This document shows positions 1-11,200 of a DNA stretch of 64,000 nucleotides, one piece after another. The stretch's first letter is position 1. Every line of letters begins with the position of its first letter. The stretch is taken from contig JBAIAA010000238.1 in the NCBI GenBank assembly GCA_037893245.1, positions 248,001 through 312,000 on the forward strand. The letters run 5' to 3'. This stretch comes from Crossaster papposus (Eukaryota; Echinodermata; Asteroidea; Velatida; Solasteridae). Below the pieces are notes generated by a model. The model searched no databases and was not told the origin of the DNA. It worked only from the letters and a program-made list of their open reading frames with translations. The translations under genes and the position numbers were made by a program.

Positions 1-1830
1 GGGTCACAAAGTCGTCCAATTCAAACTTGGACATGCTAAAACAAGCGCCAAAACCAGTGCTGGGAATGAAAAAAATTACACATCAATTCGGGCGATTCAC
101 AATGCAGTGCGCCACCAAGCGTTTGACTCAAAAGAGCCACTTTTAAACTTTACGGTCGACTTCTTCCGTACATCATACTGTAGTGAAATATCTATTCTTC
201 ATTGTTCACGCGAGGTACAACACAAACATAAATGTATCCGGAAGCGTCGTTGACTAAAACATTGTTATTTGCAGAAAAAAAATTGGAACTTTAATCGTGC
301 GCGTCCAAAAAGACTACCGTTTTACAAACTGATGCCGACCTTGATATTGACTAACATTACGTCACTAGACTTCACGGCACAGTCACACTACATACACTGT
401 AGTCTACAGGTCAAATAAATCTATACCGTTAAGGCAGGTTCTTCCTTCACGCGAATGTCATTGCGAAACGAATTTGTTAAGGCAACGGAGAACGTCCGGC
501 ACAATGAAACTTCAAAGTTAAATTGTTGACGTCATGAAATTTGCTTCGCATTCGCTTTCGCGTAAAGTATGAACCGGCCTTTATAATTATATACGGTACG
601 TCCTACAAAATGGCAGTTACCCTTGAAAGCTGTATGGTGCAGTTCAACCATAAAGGAATAAGAAGAGGTTCAACTGAAGAATAATTGTCAACAATTCTGG
701 AAAATGTGAGGTAAAAATTATATTATTAATCCAGATGTAGCGCCCTCTGTTTTATCATGGAGGATTGAATAAATAAAACAGATAGAGGGCGCTACTTGTA
801 CTTAAGGGCCAGAGCACTGACCTCTCAGTGGGCCAGAGCCGTAGATACGGCTCTGTTTAATAAGGGCGCAACATTAAAATCTGAAACGAGTGTCACTAGA
901 AACTTGCTATTCACCGTAAAAAAATCCTATTTTCAGCAACGTAAAAACACTATTTGGAAATCTAAACCATAATGATATTCTGTCACCCAATTACTTGGAG
1001 AAAAAATAAGATACAACGGGCCTAGTTATCAATAATTAACTTACTCAAACCAAACTACCTCCATGCTCAAACTTACCTTTACATGTCGTCAAATATGACG
1101 TCTTGTTATTTGAGAAAGCGTGAATGATTCATGAGGTCATTTAGTACGGTGTACGTGATTGGTCAATCGATAGGTCAAAGTGCATTTCATTTGGCGCGCC
1201 ATGGACGTATTTTTCCCGTAAAAATGAGTTTCTTCGATTTAGGGTGGTGTCCTTATTATACAATACCTCCATGGTTTTAAGCATAAATTCATCTCGAAAT
1301 CAGCCACAGTGTTAGAATCATTGCAGTGAGTATGTCTTTGTTGAGTGAATGATTTGTTAGAAGAATAGGCCTAGAGAATGAATAATTTTTGTTAGGTTTG
1401 TTATTGATGATTGTTTATTGTTATTGATGTACATCACATCATGCATGTATGACCATCTCCACAACACTTCACTATATTCTCTCGATTCTTTATAGATCTC
1501 TTTGTAAACACAAACGATGATACTTCATTCTTTCCGTGGTATACATACATGTACATGATAAACAAAAAGTGGTGTCACTGTCAGTATGCAACATTCTTTA
1601 CAAAATTTGGATATAATCATGGAGGAATAAATAAGTATGATATTGATAACATTAACTGAGCCTTTTTGGGGTCTGTTTTCTTTCACTTTCAGACAACGTT
1701 GCTGACCAATGATTGGAATTATGAGCACCCAGTCACCCAAGGCCACATCAAGCCAGGTACTGGTAGTATGTGTATGCAGAAGCTTGGGTGATTCCATGCC
1801 AGAATTTCTCAGAATCAATTACAAACTTAA
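1..1830. other. Upstream region, no gene recognised
   Basis: AT-rich sequence with no convincing coding exon. It should contain the ATAD5 promoter and 5' UTR exon or exons, because coding begins just after an acceptor. One weak candidate for a non-coding first exon ends near 1325 at a CA|GTGAGT donor; nothing else supports it. A hairpin at 737-795 is listed separately. Confidence 0.4.
737..795. repeat. Short inverted repeat with GTAGCGCCCTCT arms
   Basis: The arms at 737-755 and 773-795 are complementary except for a 4-nt bulge. The right arm carries AGAGGGCGCT. It may be a small MITE or a hairpin; AATAAA occurs in the loop. Confidence 0.7.
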
Positions 1831-2147
1831 ATCGAAAATATTTACTACCGAATTATTAAGAAAAATCTTACTGATTTGAAAGTAAATAATGATCCAGCAA
1901 AATTATTGCGCTAGATATCCTGTAATTATTCCGAAAAATTTACGGCGATTGCGAAAAAATAAAGATAACATAAGAATAACTGCTCGATGCCGGTTGAAAA
2001 CAAAGGCTGTTTTTTGTGCTTTTCTCGGAATCCATGATTGTAAAACTTCGAACAGGTCAGTTAAACGATATTTACTATAAAAAAACAACCCCCAAATCTA
2101 CCCATTCATGATAATTCAAGCAATTACCAATGGTGTATCTTACCTCT
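1831..2147 (-). mobile_element. Family A MITE copy A1 (one end lost)
   Basis: It matches the family A body (AATTATTAAGAAA..., GCGCTAGATATCC, CTCGATGCCGGTTGAAAAC) and ends TGGTGTATCTTACCT. The opposite terminal repeat is missing. Two overlapping open frames here are shadows of the element. Confidence 0.8.
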
Positions 2148-2779
2148 AAATTCAGAATTTCATTTAGAAATCTATTCACTGATGTAGCTAGTTCCAGTTT
2201 TTAAACCAAGCATCGATTCTTGTCTTCAAGTTCAAACAACTGATCATTTAATTAAAGCACAATGATGATGAAGCCTTTTTTTAGGGAAAACCTTCAACAG
2301 TTCCAAGGCATATCAAAAAGAGATCTATTTCATTAGTGGTTAACAAAGGCAGCCGATCTGCAAATTCTTTTTCATGTGACCCGCCTGTCACTGGATACAA
2401 TTCTCAGCTGTTTTCTTTCAACCCTTTCTTTTAATACCAATGTCGTGTTTACTCGACCGTTTTCAGCAAAAAAGTTAACAGGGAAAAGTTAACAGTGCCA
2501 CAAAGATGAGATTAACTTTACTTCTCATAATGACATCGTTAAAAATGGGTTTTGTTTATGCCTTAGTTATGTTTGTGTTCGGAATCGATTACGGAGGGAA
2601 TTGTTATTCCAAGACGGATTTGAAATAATTGATTCTCAAATTTGCTGGATTCACCCAAGCCTACCAGTACCAGGTAGAGTAATAACATTTTGGAATAATT
2701 TATTGCATTGCTGACAGGAACAAAAACAAATGACAACTTGGTTTGCATGACAAAGGAATATTGAGAGCAATCAGTTACT

Positions 2780-2966
2780 TTAATTTAACCCTAACCCTCC
2801 AGGGTATTTTGGCTAGAAACCCTGCCAGACGCAATAGATTGCATACTTTGGTCACAGTGACTTGTGTGCAGAGTCCAGCAAGGTCAAGCAGTCACCACAG
2901 ATGCACTGTGCTGGATCTGGCAGGGTTAGGGTTAAGTTTAAGGTTAGGGTTAAGTTTAACCCTAAC
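2780..2966. repeat. Inverted repeat with telomere-like CCCTAA/TTAGGG ends
   Basis: It runs from TTAACCCTAACCCTCCAGGG to several GGGTTAGGGTTAAG units and back to CCCTAA. The inner segment TATTTTGGCTAGAAACCCTG recurs inverted at about 6470-6515, so this is a dispersed element and not a telomere relic. Confidence 0.55.
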
Positions 2967-3291
2967 TCCCTACCCTATTTTTCTTACACATAACCTAAAA
3001 CTTGCAAAATCCTTCAATTCCAAAGTGTTAAAACTCCATGTAACCTGAATCCTGCAAAATCCTCTAATATTTTTTACTGGTGGCCACTGCCTGAATCCTG
3101 CAAATTCCTGCAGTGGGTTTACCATTGAGCTATAAAGCAGCCAAACATGGAACAAACTAACTTTCTAGGGTGTGTGCAAAATTATATTGGTTTTGGAAGA
3201 TTGAGGACTGTTGGGGTTGATGAAGCAATGAAGTAATATGCACTCTACAAGTACAAGTGTTACATGTTTTTGTTTGTTTTTATTCCAGAGT

Positions 3292-5247
3292 ATGGACGAC
3301 GATAACCCTGATATCAAGTCGCCATCCAGTGCCATCGTGAGAAAGTCGATGATTACGTCCTTTTTCAAACCAAAAGCGCTCCAGCAGTCCCCCGAAACCC
3401 ACCAGAACAATCTCTTTCAGCGGGCCACGGACCGACATCCTGTGACTAGTGGTACAGAGGACCCAGGTACCGATACCGAAAAAGGCAACTTCGAAGTGAA
3501 GGCTTCCGATAAAGGTCAAAAGTCAAGTGTCTTTTCGAAGGGTCAGGTACATGATGATTTGGATGGACTCCTCGACCCAGGAAAGGATGTTGCTTATCAG
3601 ACAAGCTGTCTTGATGGCGCCTTCCAGGGACATCGCCACAACGAGTTAGGAGGCGCGGTCAAAGGATCCACAAGTCGATTGAAGCACATTAAAAGTATCC
3701 CCCGAAAAGCTGCGAGGATTGAAAGTTTAGACTGCTTGCAGAAGGAGAGCAGAGATACCGGCATAAAAGTTCCTTTGAGATGCTCCGCGGATTACAGCGG
3801 AGGTGGCAAATCTTCCAAGAAGCGCAAGAAGACAGTGGAGCTGAACTCGAGTTCAGACGACTTTGAAGTTGATAAAAGGACCAAAATTCCTAAAAAGGAA
3901 CCCTTGGACCTCCACCGGGAAATAAAGTCGATGCTTGACGGTGAAGAGGCTCAAGAAAAGATTCCGGGCGGAGGCTTGATGGACAACGAGGCAGCCTCGT
4001 CCTGTTCTGATGAAGACATCTTTGAAGTCAAGGAGCCTACAGATAACCCAAAAGTGATCTCGTACTTAGATTTTCTCAATGAATCCATGGGCGAGAATCA
4101 AGATGAAGACGAAATTAACTATTGGTCTGATAACGAAACAGAGGAAATCAAAAAGAAAGCTGTGGGGGAAGATCATCATGTTGTCAAGAAACCTCAGATT
4201 GATGCAGAAGTGTTGACGAGAGGGAAGCATACTCAAAAGAAGCTGCTCCCAGCAAAAAGGAAGAAAGTCCCCAAAACTTTAACCAAGTTCAACACATCTA
4301 CAAAAACTAGAGACGCGTGCACCAAAACAGGTTCTGTTGTGGCACAAGAGAAAGCGCGTGCTCCAAATGAGAGAAGTGCTGAACTCAATCCGAATGCTTG
4401 TCTTTCCGAAGACGACAGTGTGCTGACAATTTCGTACTCGGAGTTTCTGGATGATAACACTGCCAGTCAGTCCGTAGACTCCCCGTCATTGTCGCTGGGG
4501 TATCCGAAACAGAAGCTAGTCACCTTTGAAGCCGAGGTTCACACTCCCCCTTGGGATGAAGTGGGGCATCCTGGGAATTCCCCAGTCGACGTCGATTTGT
4601 GCCGATCTCCCGAGCTCCTTCAGACGCCAGCCTCGAAGAAGGGGACCTCAAACGTCGTAGTAAGCGTGTCTGATCTAGACCTGATGATTGTCAGTACAAA
4701 CGATGCATCTGCATCGGCTGACGGCCGGAGATCTAAGACAGTGTACAGCATGTTCCAGAAAAAAGTAATAGTGGGGAAATTGCAACAAACAGAATCCAAA
4801 GTCTCAAAGAAGCCCAAACCAACCGAGACATCAGAAGATGCTAAGGATTTATCTAATGTGAAACCTAAGCGAGGCCGGCCTAAAAAACAGCATACAGGTC
4901 TAGAAGACAGTCCGGAAAAGAAATCTAAGACTCGGTCAAGGAATACAGATGAAACTTTTAAGAAAGCTCGGCCAAAGACCCAAAATGGTAGACGAGCAAA
5001 GAAAACATTGAAGAGCATCTTTGGCGGCAAGTCGGAAGAGGAAAATACAGAGGAAGAATTTGAAAACGAAATAAGTAAGCAGAGCAAAGAAGGCTCTCAT
5101 AGAGGAAGAGGCAGACCAAAAAGGGCGATAAGTAAGAATGATGAGGGTGGAGAGGAGACGAAAGAAAGGGGTACCAAACAGACTTTCCAGCGAGCAGAGG
5201 TGGTTGTTTTGACATCTACTCCGCGTCCGAAAGCACAGACAAACAAG
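3292..5247 (+). CDS. ATAD5: ATAD5 coding exon 1 (disordered N-terminal region)
   Basis: The largest exon encodes residues 1-652. The acceptor ends at 3288 (pyrimidine-rich TTATTCCAG) and the donor AAG|GTATGT follows 5247; it ends in phase 0. Visible motifs are a PCNA-interaction-like MITSFFKPK (residues 20-28), acidic patches, VISYLDFL (255-262), VLTISYSEFL (377-386, resembling SYEEFL in human ATAD5), a VTFEAEVHTPP stretch, and two AT-hook-like cores, KRGRPKK (526-532) and RGRGRPKR (604-611). The open frame runs on to a stop at 5292, but that part is intronic. Confidence 0.9.
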
Positions 5248-8200
5248 GTATGTGTGGTCCAAAGGCTTAAAGATGAAGGTGTTTCTTTGTGAATTTAAAT
5301 GTGGCTCTTAATTTGTAATTATTTAATTCACCCTAACCTAATGGTTTTCTGGGACTACCCTGCTAAATCCAATGGTGACTTGTATAATTTTCCTGCTTAA
5401 TACAACACTGGTTAACCAGTTCGCGCAGGCTTTTCTTTTACATTGATTGACCGGGACATTGATTGCGTGTGTAAACAGCATCAGATGCGAACTGGTTACA
5501 TTTTGAACATTTGATTTTTTATTATTGAACAGAATGCAAAGGCCAGGCAGTTACTGAGAAGAGCTAAGTCTCAACATATGAGCAAAGCATCTGCATTCCC
5601 TGCCGTAGATAAAGACATCCAAGGAACAAATCGTGCAACACAGGTAGATCAAAAACGGTCAACAAACCCCGATACTGTGAAGCAAGCCAAGAAGCCAAGA
5701 GATCTCACAAATGTTTTAGGAAGGCGAGTCGTCCCAAAGGATAAAGTTGATGAGAAGGGAAAGGATCTGAAGACAACAAAAAGTGGAGAGAAGAGGAGAT
5801 CGGTGATCACAGACGTCCAAGAGAGAAAATGTGAGGTTTATCAGATTTTGTATCTGTAAACGGAGCACAATCTTAATACAGGCTTGGAGAGGGTTACTAA
5901 TGCGCCTATAAATTTGTATTTTTTTTACTGTGCTTTTGCTTCTCAGCAACCAAACTGGCACCAATGTTCACCAAAGAAGGCCGGCAAGCCCTCAGCAGAA
6001 AGCAGCAGAGCCTGAAGCGACAGACAAGCAACCCTTGTGTCATGGTCGTCTCTGATGATGATGACGACGAAGCGAGCAGGGACAGCGTGTGCAGCGATGT
6101 CGGCGGAGCCTGCGGAGGGGCTAAGCTGTTCAGCGATGCGCTCAGAAGAAACAGGGAATCCGAGACGCGGCGATCTTACCCACCGTTCCCCACCATCAGC
6201 CATGTTCTTCAGATGGGTGAGTTTTAGCCTTCTCTACTAAGGAAAGAGGGATACAGATAGAGGATATTAACCCTAACCCTTGCTAGATGCAAGACAGTAC
6301 ATCAGTTGGAAAGCCTGCTGCATAAACAACCAAGTACAAGTCTAGTGAGTGGGTCTCCATTGCCAGAGACTACGACGCAGGTTGGCCTTGCGATTTGTTG
6401 ACCTGCTACATGTAGGTCTTGCTGCACTGGGCAGGCTTGTCATTTTATTAAATGGTGTATGTTGCTGCGTGTGGCAGGGTTTCTATAGCCAAAATACCGT
6501 GGAGGGTTAGGAATAAAGGTAAAATGCAACATTCGCTTTTGCTGTAATTTTTAGAAATGGGTGGATTTTTGGGTTAGTATTTTATAACAAATATTGTTAG
6601 ACTGACCTGTTGAAAGTTTTATGTTTTAGGATGCTGTTCTTATAGTCTGGTTCCCTGACCCTACTCTAGACGAAATGAAGCAATTTTTAGTCGTTAGCTT
6701 AGGGAACCACACAAGCTGGCTTGTGCCCATTCACTGATTCGGACAAAATGTGGACTAACAACATTTTGGTAAATTGGGGCAGTATTTAAAACAAAATGTA
6801 ATTTTTTTTCAGCGATGGACGGCCGATCATGATTAGAAAAGAGGAATGTTGGCTAAACTGTCTTAGGTATTTATGAATGTAGATTATTATTATAAAGTGG
6901 TTTTTCTGCACTTTTTTTTCAGCTCCAGAGATTGATGGAAATGGAGATTGGTGGAAACTACCCGCTCCGGACAGCTTGGGAAAATTCTTTACTTTGGACA
7001 AGAACTGCACATCGAAGTCGATCGGCAAGAAATTGAAAATTGTTGGACGTCTTCTGAGGCTTGGAGAATTTACCAGGTGTAATGCAGTAGACGTGCAAAC
7101 TCCGTTGATCAAGGTAATCAATGATGCAACATGTAGATGTCTGTTTGTATATCCAGCACGATATGTGACCCGCTCTGTGAAAATGAGTCAGATGTCGCAC
7201 AGTGCGCTTACGAGATTTGGGTGGTTGAATGCGGAGAGGGGGGTTTTCGTACGAAAATTTGATATTCCTATTTCATGATTTTCACCTTGGTTAGGATCTA
7301 TATTTTCAATTTCTACAATAAAACATGCTGAATTAAATCAGATTTAGTTAGAAAAAACGGTTTTGTATTCTATTGCATACATCTCCTAAAGGGAAATATT
7401 TTTTGGAATGCATGATTTCTCATGAATGGGGTTTTTAGATTTCGCAAAATCGTCAAAATTAAAATCGGTGTATCTCAAGAAAGCAACATGCTACAGACCT
7501 TTAACATATATCAAATTAAAGAGGACAGTGCACTCTTTCTAATGGTATACATAACTCTGTTTGTCAAATTTTTGACATCTGACTCATTTTCACAGAGCAG
7601 GTCACATATAGGACCGACGCACTCCCCCCTTTGGTCCCCTATACCTATACACTCTCTAGACTATTGTTACAGTACGTTACACACCCCACTCCCCAAAAAT
7701 ACCTAAAAACCTAAAAACCAACAAAAGATTCCTAAGAAACCACAACATTCTGCAAAAACAATGACCACCACAAGGAAGGCTAGCTCAGTGGTCGCTTGGT
7801 AAGAGGTTTATGGTTCGAGTCTCATCCGAATCAGTGCTTTTTTTTATAAATAATCTCTCAGGTTAACAGTTAACATGGCAAACGGTCTAGTATTGAATCT
7901 AAATCAGAAACACGGGACAGATTATTACATTATTGAAATTCGTAACATTTTTACCCAATTTCTATTGATCGAGAGCCCATCACATGGGTGCTTTTAAACA
8001 GCTGGGGCCGATTTTCCTAAAACAAGAAAGCACAACAATTTGCTTATCATGAAAAAAATTCTTGGGAAAAAACAAGGCTACAATTATAATATTCATGTGA
8101 TGTTTATCGTTTGTGACTGATATTCAGCTGGTTTTTGCTTAGTATGAAAAGCACATGGAGTTTTGGCTGGTAAAGTGTTTTTACTGTGCAAAACAATTTT

Positions 8201-11200
8201 TGTGCTAAGCACATTTTTGTGCTTACATGTTTTATCAAATTGGCCCCAGATAAGACATCAACAAATCAAAATATTGTTTGTGTATACAATTACTTTTTTT
8301 CGGAACAATTACAAGATATCTAGCGCAATTAATTTAGCTGGATGCCTACAATCATTATTTACTTTCAAATAAGTAAATTATTAAAATAAGTAAATAATTC
8401 AGTAGTATTTTTATTTTGATATCTGCAAATAGTGTATCCTACCTTTAATAAGGTTTTAGCAAATTGTTCTGCTATAGGGCCCTAATTAGTGGTTAGATTT
8501 AAAACCGAATTGTTTAATATTCGGTTTGTATTCCTCTATTCGGGTTTGATTTTGGTAACCAAATATTCGAAACCAACATGACCTTAGAAAACAGCTTATT
8601 TGCTTCATGGTTTCTAACTGTATCTGCATTCACTTTAGTAGTGGTTTCTTTACCATATCCATCTCGGAGTTTCCATCCATTTTTACAGCACATTACAGCT
8701 CTGGAGTGTTTTTGTAATGACCCAGTCGTCACTGAATCCTGTAAACTAGACCCAGTCATTAAGAGGGCATTTCATGCGACACCTCAATCATCACCTTTTG
8801 TGGTGTGACTGAACCCTAACCACCCTGAGTCCATCAAAATCCATTTCCTGTTTTGGAGGATTTTAGCGGATTCAGGATACCTCCATATTGAACAAACTGG
8901 AGGAGTGTGATGGATTGAGGATTTTAAGCCTAGCGTTACTGCAGGAGTTTGATGGATTCAGGATACAGAAATTTAGGTGATGGACTGTGATGGACTCTAT
9001 GGAGAAACATACTGCAATTTTTTGTATGCCACCATGGTATCCTGAATCCGCCAGAGTCCTTCAACTTTTGCTGGTGGATTATTTATGGACTCAGGATATC
9101 TCCAGTGTGCATACTGGTGGAGTCTGATGGACTCAGGCATATAGACTCAGGACACCAGCAGTTTTTGCAAACCAAACTTGGTGGATTGTAGCGGATTCAG
9201 GATACTTTCTAGAAAAAGCAGTGAGGGGGTTTTTATTCGGTTTAAAAAAAATTAATTAAAAAATTGGTCTTTTTTTTGTTTAATAGAGTAACTGGATTTT
9301 GAAATCTGATTTGACCCACCACTGATCCTAATTGACACTGTATGGTTTGTCTGTGTTTTGTAGAGCTTCACTGGTCATCCGGAGTTAAGCCATGATATCC
9401 AGCGAGTAATCCTGGATCAGATTAAAGCGGCTAATCCCCGATTCCCAGTCAACAGGGTCTTCAAGCGATACCTCGCCAAGCGGAAAGGGGAACCCTTGAT
9501 ACCCAAACCACTGCAAGGTATTATTAAACTTGATATTTTTTTTTTGGGGGGGTAGTTATTTTGGTAACTCGTTTTAACATGCAAAACGAGAGCGTTGTTT
9601 GTGAGTTTTGTGTTTTGGGAGCTTCTTATACTCCACAATACTTGGTGTAAATTTTGAAGATAATTTAGTCTTCAGTATATCACGCTGTTTCATTGCGCTG
9701 TTTTATCGCGCGGTTCCATCGCGACGTTTTATAGCGCGGTTTCATCGCGCCGTTTTATAGCGCGGTTTCATCGCGCCCTTTTATCGTGCCGTTTTATCGC
9801 GTCGTTTCATCCCGCTAAATCATCGCAGCGTTTCATCGCGCCGTTTTATCGCGCCGTTTCTCCACGCCCTTTTATCGCGCTGTTTCATCCCGCTAAATCA
9901 TCGCGCCGTTTCATCGCGTTGTTTCATCGCGTTGTTTCATCGCGTTGTTTCATCGCGCCGTTTCATCGCGCCGTTTCATCGCGCCGTTTCATCGCGTTGT
10001 TTCATCGCGTTGTTTCATCGCGCCGTTTCATCGCGCCGTTTCATCGCGCCGTTTCATCGCGCCGTTTCATCGCGCCGTTTCATCGCGCCGTTTCATCGCG
10101 CCGTTTCATCGCGCCGTTTCATCGCGCCGTTTCATCGCGCCGTTTCATCGCGCCGTTTCATCGCGCCGTTTCATCGCGCCGTTTCATCGCGCCGTTTCAT
10201 CGCGCCGTTTCATCGCGTTGTTTCATCGCGTTGTTTCATCGCGCCGTTTCATCGCGCCGTTTCATCGCGCCGTTTCATCGCGTTGTTTCATAGCGTTGTT
10301 TCATCGCGCCGTTTCATCGCGCCGTTTCATTGCGCCGTTTCATCGCGCCGTTTCATAGCGCCGTTTCATTGCGCCGTTTCATAGCGCCGCTTCATCGCGC
10401 CGTTTCATCGCGCCGTTTCATAGCGCCGTTTCATAGCGCCGTTTCATAGCGCCGTTTCATCGCGCCGTTTCATCGCGCCGTTTTATCGCGCCGTTTCATC
10501 GCGCCGTTTCATCGCGCCGTTTCATCGCGCCGTTTCATCGCGCCGTTTCATCGCGCCGTTTCATCGCGCCGTTTCATAGCGCCGTTTCATAGCGCCGTTT
10601 CATTGCGCCGTTTCATAGCGCCGTTTCATAGTGCCGTTTCATAGTGCTAAATCATTGTGCCGTTTCATTGCGCCGTTTCTCCGCGCCCTTTCATCCCGCC
10701 GTTTCATCCCGCCGTTTCATCCCGCTAAATCATCGCGCAGTTTCATCGCGCTGTTTCTTCGCGCTGTTTCATCGCGCTGTTTCATCGTCCCGTTTCATCG
10801 CGCCGTTTCATCGCGCCGTTTCATCGAGCCGTTTCATCGCACCGTTACATCGCGCTGTTTCATCGCGCCGTTTCATCGCGCTAAATCATCACGTTGTTTC
10901 ATCCCGCTAAATCATCGCGCTGTTTCATTGCGCTGTTTTATCTCGCTGTTTTATCTCGCTGTTTAATCTCGCTGTTTAATCTCGCCGTTTCATCGCGCCG
11001 TTTCATCTCGCTGTTTCATCTCGCTGTTTCATCACGCCATTTCATCACACTTTTTTATCACAATGAAACTGATTTATCCTCTACTCTACTTTTTCTCTTA
11101 CCATTAGAACTATCTTAAAATACTCTTTCAGCTGGTACATGTATACAGTTGATGTATAGGCAGCAAACCATGTATGTACTGATGCCATGCCAGCTTGTTA

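Noticed and set aside
2925-2975. TTAGGG/CCCTAA runs as an interstitial telomere
   Set aside because: Only a few units occur in both orientations, and the same sequence recurs at about 6.3-6.5 kb and 32.9-33.4 kb as ends of dispersed elements.
9919-10966. Several long overlapping plus-strand open frames (up to 150 codons)
   Set aside because: They are all readings of the 13-bp minisatellite, with the same peptide cycle in each frame.
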